Assembly (NCBI GenBank): GCA_963770545.1
Contig: CAVYQF010000034.1
Coordinates: 310,001 to 374,000 of the forward strand
Reading direction: 5' to 3'
DNA length: 64,000 nt
Source: RYN-230 sp963770545
GTDB taxonomy: Bacteria; Actinomycetota; Actinomycetes; Streptosporangiales; Streptosporangiaceae
Shown: piece by piece, positions 16,648 through 26,031 of the stretch
Layout of the letters: each line of letters opens with the position of its first letter
Position numbering within the stretch: position 1 is the stretch's first letter
The notes under the pieces: model-generated
The model's input: only the letters and a program-made list of their open reading frames with translations
Database searches by the model: none
Told to the model about the DNA's origin: nothing
Translations under genes and position numbers: made by a program

Positions 16648-17976
16648 ATGGCGGCAGATCCTGCACTGCGGCCGCCTTCGGACCCACCCCCAGACCCGCC
16701 CGCACCGGCCGTGCGGGCGGGTCCGGGGCCGGAGCAGCTGAGCCCGCTCCGCCTGATGCGCTCCCGCGGGCGGCTGCGGGGAGTGCTGGCGTTGCTCGGG
16801 CCGGCCTTCGTGGCCTCGGTGGCCTACATCGACCCGGGCAACTTCGCGACCAACTTCGCGGCCGGAGCGAAGTTCGGCTACGCCCTGGCCTGGGTCATCG
16901 TGCTGGCCAACCTCATGGCCATGCTGGTGCAGTACCTGTCGGCCAAGGTGGGCGTGGCGACCGGGCGGGACCTGCCTGAGCTGTGCCGGGCCTACCTGCC
17001 CCGGCCGGTGTCCGGCGGCCTGTGGGTCCAGGCCGAGCTCATCGCCATGGCCACCGACCTCGCGGAGTTCGTCGGTGCCGCCCTCGGCCTGAACCTGCTG
17101 TTCCATGTGCCGCTGCGGGTCGCGGGCCCGCTGACGGCGGTAGTCGCGTTCGCCATCCTGGCCCTCGACCAGCGGGGATACCGCCGGTTCGAGCTGGCCG
17201 TCTGCGGCCTGCTCGGCATCATCTTCCTGGGCTTCGCCTACGACCTCGCGGCGGTTCATCTGGACCCGTCCGCGCTGGCCAGCGGACTGGTGCCGGGGTT
17301 CGCCGGCCCCGGCGGCCCGTTGCTGGTGGCCGGCATCATCGGGGCCACGGTCATGCCGCACGTGGTCTACCTGCACTCCGCGCTGACCAAGTCCCGGGTG
17401 GCGTGCGCCGACGACGCGGAGCGCCGCGAGCTGCTCCGATTCCAGCGGCTCGACGTGGTCGTCGCGCTCGGCCTGGCCGGACTGGTCAACCTGACCATGC
17501 TGGTGGTGGCGGCTGCGATGGCCAGCCAGACCGGGGGCGTCCAGATGGCGTCGCTCACGGCCGCCCACGCCAGCCTGGGGCGGCTGGTCGGCGGCGGCGC
17601 CGCGCTGGCGTTCGCGGCGGCCCTGCTCGCCTCGGGCCTGTCGTCCTCCAGCGTGGGCACCTATGCGGGCCAGGTGGTCATGCAGGGTTTCATCGGCCGC
17701 CGGATCCCGTTGTTCCTGCGCCGCGCGATTACCATGCTGCCCGCCCTGGTCGTCCTGGAACTCGGCCTGCCGACCACCGGCAGCCTGGTCATATCCCAGG
17801 TGGTCCTGTCGTTCGGTATCCCGTTCGCGCTGGTCCCGCTGGTGGCGCTGACCAGGCGCAAGGACGTGATGGGCCCGCTGGTGAACCGGGGGCTCACCTC
17901 CGCGACGGCCAGCCTGATCACCGTGATGATCATCGTCTTGAACGTGTACCTGCTGTACGCCACCTTCACCGGCTGA
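16648..17976 (+). CDS. mntH: Nramp family Mn2+/Fe2+ transporter
   Basis: A 442-residue polytopic membrane protein. The Nramp signature is clear: SVAYIDPGNFATNFAAG carries the DPGN metal-binding motif of helix 1, and GATVMPHVVYLHSAL carries the MPH motif of helix 6. About eleven hydrophobic segments follow. It should import Fe2+ or Mn2+ with protons. It starts only 12 bp after the chaperonin stop codon, so it is probably cotranscribed and may supply iron for the diiron enzyme. That link is inferred, as Nramp genes also occur alone. Confidence 0.92.
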   Translation: MAADPALRPPSDPPPDPPAPAVRAGPGPEQLSPLRLMRSRGRLRGVLALLGPAFVASVAYIDPGNFATNFAAGAKFGYALAWVIVLANLMAMLVQYLSAKVGVATGRDLPELCRAYLPRPVSGGLWVQAELIAMATDLAEFVGAALGLNLLFHVPLRVAGPLTAVVAFAILALDQRGYRRFELAVCGLLGIIFLGFAYDLAAVHLDPSALASGLVPGFAGPGGPLLVAGIIGATVMPHVVYLHSALTKSRVACADDAERRELLRFQRLDVVVALGLAGLVNLTMLVVAAAMASQTGGVQMASLTAAHASLGRLVGGGAALAFAAALLASGLSSSSVGTYAGQVVMQGFIGRRIPLFLRRAITMLPALVVLELGLPTTGSLVISQVVLSFGIPFALVPLVALTRRKDVMGPLVNRGLTSATASLITVMIIVLNVYLLYATFTG

Positions 17977-18012
17977 GGAGAACCGGCCACGCGGCCGGGT
18001 ACCCTCCTCGGC

Positions 18013-18471
18013 ATGACGATCGCACCGGGTGAGCTGGACCAGAAGATGATGACGGCCGCGCTCGCGCAGGCGCAGGCCAGCCTGGCCGCCGGGGGTGTCC
18101 CGGTCGGCGCGGTGCTGGCCAGCGGGGCCGACGTCGTGGCTGAGGGGCACAACGAGCGCGTGCAACTCGGCGACCCAGTCGCGCACGGGGAGATCGCCTG
18201 CCTGCGTAACGCGGGCCGCCAATCCTCCTACCGGGGAATGACTCTGTACACGACCCTTTCCCCGTGCCCGATGTGCACCGGCGCCATCTTGCTGTTCCAG
18301 ATCCCGCGCGTAGTCGTCGGGGAGGCCGAGACCTTCGCCGGTGACCTGGCCTTCCTCGCCGACCAGGGCGTGTCGGTGACTCTGCTCAATGACGAGCGGT
18401 GCATGGCGGTTATGCGGGAATTCCAGGACCGCTACCCGGCCGTCTGGAGCGAGGATATCGGCGGCCGGTAG
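18013..18471 (+). CDS. nucleoside/cytosine deaminase family protein
   Basis: The 152-residue protein is a zinc-dependent deaminase of the CDA superfamily. HGEIACL provides the zinc-ligand histidine and proton-shuttle glutamate, and SPCPMCTGAILL provides the PCxxC cysteines. The closest relatives by appearance are cytosine or guanine deaminases; purine and pyrimidine substrates cannot be separated here. It lies 36 bp after the Nramp gene, possibly by chance. The ATG is preceded by a weak RBS. Confidence 0.88.
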   Translation: MTIAPGELDQKMMTAALAQAQASLAAGGVPVGAVLASGADVVAEGHNERVQLGDPVAHGEIACLRNAGRQSSYRGMTLYTTLSPCPMCTGAILLFQIPRVVVGEAETFAGDLAFLADQGVSVTLLNDERCMAVMREFQDRYPAVWSEDIGGR

Positions 18472-19011
18472 CGCCGCCCATCCACCTGGGCTGTTTCCGC
18501 CATTTCGGGGAGAATTCAGACACAGATTGCCGATCCGCTGCGGATGGGTGCACTTGGTGCCGATACTCGGCATCGTGATCGGCGAGAAGTTCGAGCACCT
18601 GCTCGCGGCCGCGCAGCGTCGCACAGATCGGGGTCGTCCTCATCGGCGTCGCACCAGTGGGGACCGTCCTGACCTGGACCGTCCCGATCTGGGTGGTGGC
18701 GCTGACGAGGCCGACCGCGCCTTTCCCGAGCTGTGGCGAGACGCGAACCCGTTCCGCCAAACCCTGGCCGATCCTGGGACCGTAGCCCTCACCGAGCATC
18801 AGCCCCCCGGCCAGCGCGAACCCGTCGCCGTCCGCCGCTCCCAGCCCCAGACCGTCCGGGCCCCCTGACCCTCAGCTGAGCCCGTCCGGCCCTCAGGGCA
18901 CTTCCCCCTGACCACCCGCCGCCTCCTGTCGCCGCGGCGGGTGCCGTGCGGCGGGCCGGGTCCCAACCCCCCCGGGGACTCGGCCCGTCGCACACCCGTT
19001 AGTAGCTCAGG
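18472..19011. other. 540-bp gap without a supported gene
   Basis: Between the deaminase and the convergent dehydratase I find no credible gene. One stretch (about 18618-18700, plus strand) would translate to a hydrophobic segment but lacks a start and ends soon after, so a decayed membrane-protein fragment is possible. The rest is G/C-rich low-complexity sequence. Confidence 0.5.
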
Positions 19012-19980
19012 TCAGCGGCTGAAGTCCACCGCGGTGGTGTTCGCCCCGCTGATCACGACTGCGACCATCTCGTCCGGGCCGGGGGAGTACCCGCCGCTGA
19101 GCAACGCGGCCAGTGCGGCGCATCCGCCGGGCTCGGCGACCAGCCGGAGCCGGTCCCAGAGCAGTTCCTGGGCCGCCGTGATGTCCTCGTCGCTGACCAG
19201 CACCACCTGGCGCACGAACTCGCGGATCACGGCGAACGTGTGCTCGCCGACCTGGCGCGGGGCCAGCGAATCAATAGCCACGCTGCCCACCTCCGCATCC
19301 ACGGGCCGGCCAGCCCCCAGGGCCCGGGTCAGGGTGGGCGCGCCAGCGGGTTCCACCCCGATCACCCGCGCGTGGCCCGCGTAGGCCGCGCTGGTCCCGG
19401 CGAGCAGCCCGCCGCCGCCCACGCTGGCCAGCACGGTGCTGACCGCAGGGGCCTGGTGCCTCAACTCCGCCCCGAGTGAGCCCGCCCCCAGGATCGTCTC
19501 GATCTGGTCGAACGCATGCACGGGCAGGGCGCCCGACGAGGCCGCCCATTCCTCGCTGGCGGCCAGCGCCTCCGCGTACGAGGCGCCCCCGACGACCAAG
19601 TCGGCTCCGTAGCCGCGGATGCGCTCGATCTTGGCCGGGGACGAGACCTCCGGCACGAACACGTGCGCGGTCACGCCCAGGGCCTGGGCCGCGTAGGCGA
19701 CCGCCGCGCCGTGATTGCCCCCTGACGCGGCCACCACCCCGGCGCTGGGCAGGGGGCGGAGCAGCAGGTTGGCGAACGCTCCCCGGGCCTTGAACGACCC
19801 GGAGTGCTGCAGATGCTCCAGCTTCAGCACCAGCGGGCCTGGTTCCAGCCCGAAGGCGGAGCGGTCCAGGAAGATCACCGGGGTGCACAGCACATAAGGC
19901 CGGATCAGTGTGGCTACAGACGCGATCGCATGCGGGGTGATGTCGCCGACCGTGGTCGCCGGGATGCTGATGCTGCTCAC
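19012..19980 (-). CDS. PLP-dependent threonine/serine dehydratase-like enzyme
   Basis: The 322-residue protein is a fold-type II PLP enzyme. HSGSFKARGAF contains the PLP lysine, SGGNHGAA is the phosphate-binding asparagine loop, and GGGGLLAG is the glycine-rich phosphate cradle. It resembles catabolic threonine dehydratase or serine racemase without a C-terminal ACT domain, so no allosteric control by isoleucine is expected. GTG 19980 is chosen because AAGGAG lies 7 bp upstream and the conserved region begins soon after. It stands alone, divergent from the PH-domain genes. Confidence 0.88.
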   Translation of the reverse strand: MSSISIPATTVGDITPHAIASVATLIRPYVLCTPVIFLDRSAFGLEPGPLVLKLEHLQHSGSFKARGAFANLLLRPLPSAGVVAASGGNHGAAVAYAAQALGVTAHVFVPEVSSPAKIERIRGYGADLVVGGASYAEALAASEEWAASSGALPVHAFDQIETILGAGSLGAELRHQAPAVSTVLASVGGGGLLAGTSAAYAGHARVIGVEPAGAPTLTRALGAGRPVDAEVGSVAIDSLAPRQVGEHTFAVIREFVRQVVLVSDEDITAAQELLWDRLRLVAEPGGCAALAALLSGGYSPGPDEMVAVVISGANTTAVDFSR

Positions 19981-20090
19981 GCCGCTCCTTCTCACCCGAT
20001 GCCCTGCGCGTGGCGGTTGCCGCCTCATGCTAGGCGCGGGCCGGGCCGGGGCACTTGGTTGGCCGTAGCACGGGTTGTACCGTTTGGGCC

Positions 20091-20570
20091 ATGCCTGGCT
20101 CCGCCGCACCGGCCCCGAAGTCCCCCTCTCCCCGGCTGTTGCGGATGCGGCGCGTCCAGGTGGCCGGGGCGGCCGGGGCCGCGGCCCTGGTCGCGGGCAC
20201 AGTCTGCGCATTAGCGGCGGGTGCCCCGGCCGCCGTCCTCGCGGTGGCCGTGGTCCTCGTCGCCGCGCTGGCCATCTTCTGGTTCGTCCGTAACCGGGTT
20301 CGGGCCTGGACTTACACCGAGCGTGAGGACGATCTCATCGTCGCCCGCGGGGTGCTGGTCCGCCGCCTCTCCGTGGTTCCCTACGGCCGGATGCAGTTCG
20401 TGGACGTGACCGCGGGGCCGGTGGAACGCGCGTTCCAGCTGGCCACCGTGAAGCTGCACACCGCGGCGGCGGCGAGCGACGCGCGGATCCCGGGCCTCGA
20501 GCGGGAAGAAGCTGCCCGGTTGCGGGACCGGCTGGCCACCCTCGGTGAGGCGAAGGCCGCGGGCCTGTGA
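20091..20570 (+). CDS. PH domain membrane protein (YdbS-like)
   Basis: A 159-residue protein with two hydrophobic segments near residues 20-65 followed by a bacterial PH (bPH2) domain, seen in ARGVLVRRLSVVPYGRMQFVDV and the segment RAFQLATVKLHTAAA. Such proteins occur in pairs with a YdbT-like partner, and the partner follows with a GTGA overlap. Function is unknown; membrane stress or envelope roles are suspected. ATG 20091 is chosen as the first start with the family-like N-terminus. Confidence 0.85.
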   Translation: MPGSAAPAPKSPSPRLLRMRRVQVAGAAGAAALVAGTVCALAAGAPAAVLAVAVVLVAALAIFWFVRNRVRAWTYTEREDDLIVARGVLVRRLSVVPYGRMQFVDVTAGPVERAFQLATVKLHTAAAASDARIPGLEREEAARLRDRLATLGEAKAAGL

Positions 20571-22027
20571 CTGACCAGCCGGGAGAGTGGCACCGGCTGC
20601 ACCCGTTGTCACCCCTGGTGCGGTCTGGCCGGGCCGCCGTCGGGGTGCTGGCCATCGTGGCGATCTCCGCGTCCGGCCAATTCGGCCCCGACGGGTCGCA
20701 CCTGTTCGACTGGGTGCTGGCCGTGCTCGTGGTGCTCGGGGCCGTGGTCAACTGGCTGGTCACCCGGTGGAAACTGGACGGGGCCACGCTGCGTATCGAG
20801 ACCGGCCTGCTGCGCCGTGACTCCCGGCAGCTGCCGGTGGCCCGGATCCAGGCGGTGGACGTGGTACGGCCGTTCCTCGCCCGTGCCCTTGGCCTGGCCG
20901 AACTGCGGGTCCGGCTGGCCGGATCCAGCCACGCCGACGGCCGGCTCGCCTACCTTCCCGAGCAGGCCGCGCTCGACCTGCGGGCGCGGCTGCTGGCCGC
21001 GCACCACGGGCTGGATCCGGCTACCCCCGAGCCGGGCGAGCAGATCCTGGCCCGCGTCCCCAACGGCCGCCTGGTCGGGTCGGTGGCGGCCTCCCCGGCC
21101 AGCCTGCTCGCGGCGCTGCTGGTCGCGGAGGTGGTGGCGATCCTGGTGTCACCGAAGGTGCTCACCGCCGTCGGCGGCACGCTGGTGGTGTCCCTGATCA
21201 CGCTCGCGCCCCTGGTGTGGCGGCGGATCGCGACCGAATACGGCTTCACCATCGCCCAGTCGCCGGACGGTATCCGGATCCGCCGCGGGCTGCTCGGCAC
21301 CGTGGCCGAAACCATCCCGCTGCGCCGTGTGCAGGCGGTGCGGATGGTTGAGCCGGCGGCGTGGCGGCCGATGGGCTGGTGCCGGCTGGAGATCGACGTG
21401 GCCGGCTCGCCGGGCCGCGACCACGCCGATGGGTCGGGCCGGATGCGCAAGACCCTACTCCCGGTCGGCCACCGGGAGCCGGCCTGGGAGCTGATGCGGC
21501 TGGTCATCGGGTCGGCGCCACCCCCGCTGTCCCGCCCGCCGCGGCGGGCCCGGCGGAAGGCGCCGTTGAGCTATCACTTCCTGGCCGCCGGGCACGACGC
21601 GAGCACCGCGATGGGGGTCACCGGACGCCTCCGTAAGGTCACCACCTGGGTACCGCTGGAGAAAGCGCAGAGTGTCCGGATGGTCACCGGCCCAGTGCAG
21701 CGGGCCCTGGCCCTGGCCACCGTGCACGTGGATGCGGCTGGACGGAAGGTCCGGGCCGAGTTCCGGGACCGGCCCGGGGACGAGGCGGACCAGCTCGTCG
21801 AGGACCTGGCCGCGCTTTCCCGCAGCGCGAGGTGCCGGGTGCCAGACGCCGGTGTCCGGGCGGGCCCGGTCGTCGCGGCGGAACCGTCCGCCCAGTCGTC
21901 CGCCCAGCCGTCCGGAAAGCCATTCGCCCAGTCGTCCGGCCAGTCGGCAGCTGGCCCGTCTCCTGCGCCCGGCGAAGGCCCGCGGCGGGGTGACGATCCC
22001 GTTAGGCAACCAGAGCAACGCCGGTGA
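20567..22027 (+). CDS. PH domain membrane protein (YdbT-like)
   Basis: This 486-residue protein contains three PH-like repeats, each marked by a motif such as RIETGLLRRDSRQLPVARIQ, IRRGLLGTVAETIPLRRVQA and TGRLRKVTTWVPLEKAQSVR, alternating with paired transmembrane segments. It is the usual partner of the small PH protein, with which it overlaps by GTGA. The last 60 residues are Ser/Gln/Pro-rich imperfect repeats such as AQSSAQPSGKPFAQSSGQS. Its 3' end overlaps the convergent ABC exporter gene by 26 bp. Confidence 0.85.
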   Translation: MTDQPGEWHRLHPLSPLVRSGRAAVGVLAIVAISASGQFGPDGSHLFDWVLAVLVVLGAVVNWLVTRWKLDGATLRIETGLLRRDSRQLPVARIQAVDVVRPFLARALGLAELRVRLAGSSHADGRLAYLPEQAALDLRARLLAAHHGLDPATPEPGEQILARVPNGRLVGSVAASPASLLAALLVAEVVAILVSPKVLTAVGGTLVVSLITLAPLVWRRIATEYGFTIAQSPDGIRIRRGLLGTVAETIPLRRVQAVRMVEPAAWRPMGWCRLEIDVAGSPGRDHADGSGRMRKTLLPVGHREPAWELMRLVIGSAPPPLSRPPRRARRKAPLSYHFLAAGHDASTAMGVTGRLRKVTTWVPLEKAQSVRMVTGPVQRALALATVHVDAAGRKVRAEFRDRPGDEADQLVEDLAALSRSARCRVPDAGVRAGPVVAAEPSAQSSAQPSGKPFAQSSGQSAAGPSPAPGEGPRRGDDPVRQPEQRR

Positions 22028-25000
22028 ACGCCGCCCAGAGCGCGGCGTAGGCGCCGCCCGCGGCCAGTAGTTCGTCGTGGGTGCCCTGCTCCACGATGCC
22101 GCCCTGGTCCACCACGGCGATGCGGTCCGCGCGGGCCGCGGTGGTCAGCCGGTGCGCCACCACGAGCGTGGTGCGCCGTGCGGTCAGCCGCTCGGTGGCC
22201 GACACGACGGCCGCCTCCGCGGACAGGTCGAGCGCGGCGGTTGCCTCGTCCAGCAGCAGGATGTCCGGGTCCACGAGGTAGGCCCGGGCCAGGGCGATCA
22301 GCTGGCGCTGGCCGGCGGACAGGTTCCGGCCGCGCTCCGCGACCTCGTGATAGAAGCCACCGGGCAGCTCGGCGATCATGTCCAGGGCGCCCACCGCACG
22401 AGCCGCGGCCTCCACCTCGGCATCGGTGACCGCCTGGTTGCCGTACGCGATCGCGTCGCGCACGGTGCCCGCGAACAGGTGGGATTCCTGCGGTACCACG
22501 CCCAGCCGCCGCCGGTAGCTGCCCAGGTCGTAGTCGCGAACGTCCACGCCGTCCACCAGCAGCACGCCGCCGGTCACGTCGTAGAACCTGGCCACCAACT
22601 TGACCAGCGTGGACTTGCCTGCGCCGGTCTGCCCCACCAGGGCCACCGTCTCGCCCGGGGCCACCGTGAGGTTCACGCCGCAGAGCGCTTCGGTGTCCCC
22701 GCCGCCGTAGTTGAAGCGCACGTCGCGGAACTCGATCCGCGCGCGGCCCCGGGTCACTGGCCGCGGGTCCGCGGCCTCCGGGGTGCTGGTCCGGGTACGC
22801 AGCAGCCCGCTGATCCGGCGCAACCCGACGGCGGCCTGCTGGTAACCGTCGAACACCTGGGACAGCTGCTGCACCGGCGAGAACAGCATGTCGATGTAGA
22901 GCAGGTAGGCGACCAGCGCGCCGGCGCTGAGCAGCCCCGCGCGCATCTGGCCCGCCGCTACCAGCAGCACGAGCGCCGTCGCCGCGGTGGACAGGGACTG
23001 CACGAACGGGAAGTACACCGCGATGTAGCGCTGGGCCCGGAGCCGGGACCGTCGGTAGTTAGCACTGAGCCCGGTGAACCGGGCCAGGTTGACCTGCTCC
23101 CGGCGGTACGCCTGGGAGACCCGCAGGCCGGCCACGTTCTCCTGGAGGTCCGCGTTCACTGCGGCGACCTTCTCCCGCGCCTCGCCGTAGGCCCGCGAGG
23201 ACTTGACCCGGAATACCAGCGTGGCCACCACGACCAGCGGGATCAGGGTCAGCACGGTCAGGCCGAGCCGGAGGTTGATGATCAGCAACGCGACCATGAC
23301 TCCGGCGAAGGACAGGGCCGAGTTGACCATGGTGATCAGCCCGGTCTGCAGGAACGACGAGAGCGCGTCCACGTCGGTGGTCATCCGGGTCATGATGCGC
23401 CCGGACATCTCGTGCTCGTAAAAATCCAGGCCGAGACGCTGCAGCTGGGCGAAGATCTTCACCCGCAGCGAGTACAGGACCCGTTCACCGTTGCGCCCCA
23501 CGACCACGGTCTGAACCGCGTTGACCACCCAGTCCGCAAGAACCACGGCCAGTGCGAGGCCCGCGATCAGCAGCACCGCGCCGGTGACCTTCGTCTCCAC
23601 GCCGTGATCGATGCCCCCACGGACCAGCGCCGGCATGGCCAGGCTGGCCAGCGCGTCGAGGGCGTCCAGCACCAGGCCGATGATGAGGCCCACCGCGAAC
23701 GGGCGCAGCACCTGCCGCAGCCTGAACCGGGGCGCCGGGGTGCGGGCCCACCCCACGTCCACCCCGGGCACGTCCCGGGCCGGTGGCAGCGCGTCGACCT
23801 TCGCCAGCAGCTCCGGCGACGCGGGAACGCCGGCCATCATGCTGGTCATCCCGGCCCCGCCGCCACCACCGCGGCCACCGGTCCGCCCGCGGGCCCCGAC
23901 CCGGCCGGCCGGGCGCGCCGCGCCAGGCAGCGCGGCCAGCCCCGCCAGCTGAGCCGTACCGGCCCCAGCTAGCCCGTCCTCCGCGGCCAGCGGTGAGGCG
24001 CCGGAGTCCGGGGCCGCCTCGGCGGGCCAGAGTCGCGGCGTGATGGCGGCCGGGGCGGCCGGCTCGTGCGGGGCGCCCGCCTGCTCGTAGTCGCGAGCCA
24101 CTACGGCGTCGGTGCCCTCGGCGTCGTCGTCAGGCCCGGTGATCAGGTCGCGGTACAGCGGGCAGCGCGCCTCCAGCTCAGCGTGGGTGCCGATATCGAC
24201 CAGGCGCCCCTGATCGAGCACGGCGATCCGGTCGGCGAGCTGGAGCGTGGACCGGCGGTGCGCGATGAGCAGCGTGGTCCGGCCGGCCATGATCTGCTTG
24301 AGCCGGGCGTGGATCTCGGCTTCGATCCGCGTGTCGACCGCCGAAGTGGCGTCGTCGAGGACGAGGATCCGGGGATCGGTCAGCAGCGCCCGGGCCAGGG
24401 CCACTCGCTGGCGCTGCCCGCCGGACAGGGTCAGCCCCTGCTCCCCGACGACGGTGTCATAGCCCTGCGGCAGGGCGGAGATGAACTCGTCCGCCTCGGC
24501 GGCCTGGGCCGCCGCCAGGACCTCCTCCCAGCTGGCGTCGGGCCGTCCGTAGGCGATGTTGGCCCGGACCGTGTCGGAGAACAGGAACGAGTCTTCGGCG
24601 ACCAGCCCGATCGAGCCCCGCAGCGAGTCCAGGGTGAGGTTGCGGACGTCCCGGCCGCCGACCCGCAGCGTCCCGCCGGTCACGTCGTAGAACCGGGGAA
24701 GCAGCTGCACGATCGTCGATTTGCCCGACCCGGAGGCGCCGACCAGCGCGACGGTTTCACCCACATCGACGTGCAGCGACAGCCCGCGCAAGATAGGACG
24801 CCCGGGGAGGTAACCGAAGCTGACATCGTCGAGATCGATGTCGGCCGGGGCCGATCCGAGTGGCACCGCGCCGGGTCGGTCGGTGACGCCGGGCTCGGTG
24901 TCGATGACCTCGAACACCCGGATCACGCTGGCCCGGGCTTCCTGGCCGGTGGTTACCAGCGCGGCCAGCGCGCGAACCGGGCCGACCAGCTGGAGCAGGT

Positions 25001-25892
25001 AGGAGGAGAAGGCCACGAACGTGCCCAGGGTGATGGAGCCCTCGATGGCCAGCCACCCGCCCAGCGCCAGCACCCCGACCTGGCCGAGCGCGGGTACCGC
25101 CTGCAACGCCGGGTTGTACCGGGCCATCAGCCGCACCGCGCGCACCCGCGAGGCGTAGAGCAGCCTGCTGGCCCGTTCCAGCCGGCCGATCTCCTGTTCT
25201 TCCTGGCCGAAGCCCTTCACCACCCGGACGCCGGTTACGGCGCCGTCCACCACGCCGGCCACAGCGGCCGCCTGCTGCTGGGCGTCCCAGCTGGCCGGGA
25301 ACAGGGTGCGGCGCGAGGCGATCGAGATGAACCACAGGGCGGGGCCGACAGCCAGGGCGATCAGGGTCAGCAGGGGCGAGAGGAACAGCATGATCGCCAG
25401 GGAGGCCACGAACAGCACCGCGTTGCCGAGCAGCATCGGGATCATGCTGAGCAGGGCCTGGACCATGGACAGGTCAGAAATGGAGCGGCTGACGATCTGG
25501 CCGGTGTGCAGCTGATCCTGGCGCTTGCCGTCCAGCCGGGACAGGGCGCCGAGCATCTCGGTCCGCAGGTCATGCTGGACATCCAGGGAAACCTGGCCGC
25601 CACGGTAACGGCGCAGGTAGAGGCCCCCGAAGCTGGCCAGCGCCGCGCCTAGCAAGAGGACCGCGAGGGGCCAGACCGCCGGGTGCCCCGGGCCGACCAG
25701 GTCGTCCACGATCTGCCGCTGGATTAGCGGGACAACCGCCGCGATCGCGGTCACGACCAGGGTCCCGCCCAGGGCGAGCAGCACGTTACGGGGATAGCGC
25801 CAGCAGTACCTCGCGAGCCGCTTCAGCCAGCCCCGGCCGGTGCCGTCGTCAGCACCGGCGAGATCCCGGCCCGCTCTGCGCCCCTTACGCAC
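22002..25892 (-). CDS. fused two-unit ABC exporter
   Basis: A single 1296-residue polypeptide carries two complete exporter halves, TMD-NBD-linker-TMD-NBD. The first NBD has GASGSGKS, LSGGQRQRVALARALL and ILVLDDATSAVD; the second has GQTGAGKS, a variant signature LSAGQRQLIALARAYL and ILLLDEATAALD. The 100-residue Gly/Ala/Arg-rich linker before residue 700 includes MTSMMAG, where a separate second gene may once have started. Such proteins export drugs or lipids. GTG 25892 has only a short AAGG upstream. The MarR gene lies 100 bp upstream in the same direction and probably controls it. Confidence 0.9.
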   Translation of the reverse strand: MRKGRRAGRDLAGADDGTGRGWLKRLARYCWRYPRNVLLALGGTLVVTAIAAVVPLIQRQIVDDLVGPGHPAVWPLAVLLLGAALASFGGLYLRRYRGGQVSLDVQHDLRTEMLGALSRLDGKRQDQLHTGQIVSRSISDLSMVQALLSMIPMLLGNAVLFVASLAIMLFLSPLLTLIALAVGPALWFISIASRRTLFPASWDAQQQAAAVAGVVDGAVTGVRVVKGFGQEEQEIGRLERASRLLYASRVRAVRLMARYNPALQAVPALGQVGVLALGGWLAIEGSITLGTFVAFSSYLLQLVGPVRALAALVTTGQEARASVIRVFEVIDTEPGVTDRPGAVPLGSAPADIDLDDVSFGYLPGRPILRGLSLHVDVGETVALVGASGSGKSTIVQLLPRFYDVTGGTLRVGGRDVRNLTLDSLRGSIGLVAEDSFLFSDTVRANIAYGRPDASWEEVLAAAQAAEADEFISALPQGYDTVVGEQGLTLSGGQRQRVALARALLTDPRILVLDDATSAVDTRIEAEIHARLKQIMAGRTTLLIAHRRSTLQLADRIAVLDQGRLVDIGTHAELEARCPLYRDLITGPDDDAEGTDAVVARDYEQAGAPHEPAAPAAITPRLWPAEAAPDSGASPLAAEDGLAGAGTAQLAGLAALPGAARPAGRVGARGRTGGRGGGGGAGMTSMMAGVPASPELLAKVDALPPARDVPGVDVGWARTPAPRFRLRQVLRPFAVGLIIGLVLDALDALASLAMPALVRGGIDHGVETKVTGAVLLIAGLALAVVLADWVVNAVQTVVVGRNGERVLYSLRVKIFAQLQRLGLDFYEHEMSGRIMTRMTTDVDALSSFLQTGLITMVNSALSFAGVMVALLIINLRLGLTVLTLIPLVVVATLVFRVKSSRAYGEAREKVAAVNADLQENVAGLRVSQAYRREQVNLARFTGLSANYRRSRLRAQRYIAVYFPFVQSLSTAATALVLLVAAGQMRAGLLSAGALVAYLLYIDMLFSPVQQLSQVFDGYQQAAVGLRRISGLLRTRTSTPEAADPRPVTRGRARIEFRDVRFNYGGGDTEALCGVNLTVAPGETVALVGQTGAGKSTLVKLVARFYDVTGGVLLVDGVDVRDYDLGSYRRRLGVVPQESHLFAGTVRDAIAYGNQAVTDAEVEAAARAVGALDMIAELPGGFYHEVAERGRNLSAGQRQLIALARAYLVDPDILLLDEATAALDLSAEAAVVSATERLTARRTTLVVAHRLTTAARADRIAVVDQGGIVEQGTHDELLAAGGAYAALWAAFTGVALVA

Positions 25893-25923
25893 CGCCTTCT
25901 CGTGGCGCTCCCGCTCCCCACTT

Positions 25924-26031
25924 CGCTCCGGCTTCCCGTTGCGCTCCGCTTTCCCGTTGCGCTCCGCTTTCCCGCTTCGCTCCGGCCTCCCGTTACGCTC
26001 CGGCTGCCCGCTGCGCTCCGGCTGCCCGCTG
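25924..26031. repeat. 6 x 18-bp tandem repeat between marR and the ABC exporter
   Basis: Six 18-bp units such as CGCTCCGGCTGCCCGCTG fill the space between the two genes. The first four units are mostly intergenic; the last units form the 3' end of the MarR gene (stop at 25993), giving AQRAAG-type residues. It separates the MarR stop from the exporter start. Confidence 0.85.

Noticed and set aside
18618..18783. Hydrophobic segment in the gap after the deaminase
   Set aside because: It lacks a start codon and soon meets a stop; at best it is a decayed fragment.
22077..25652. Long open frames antisense to the fused ABC exporter
   Set aside because: They contain His/Gln/Arg-rich low-complexity sequence and lie opposite a complete, conserved exporter.
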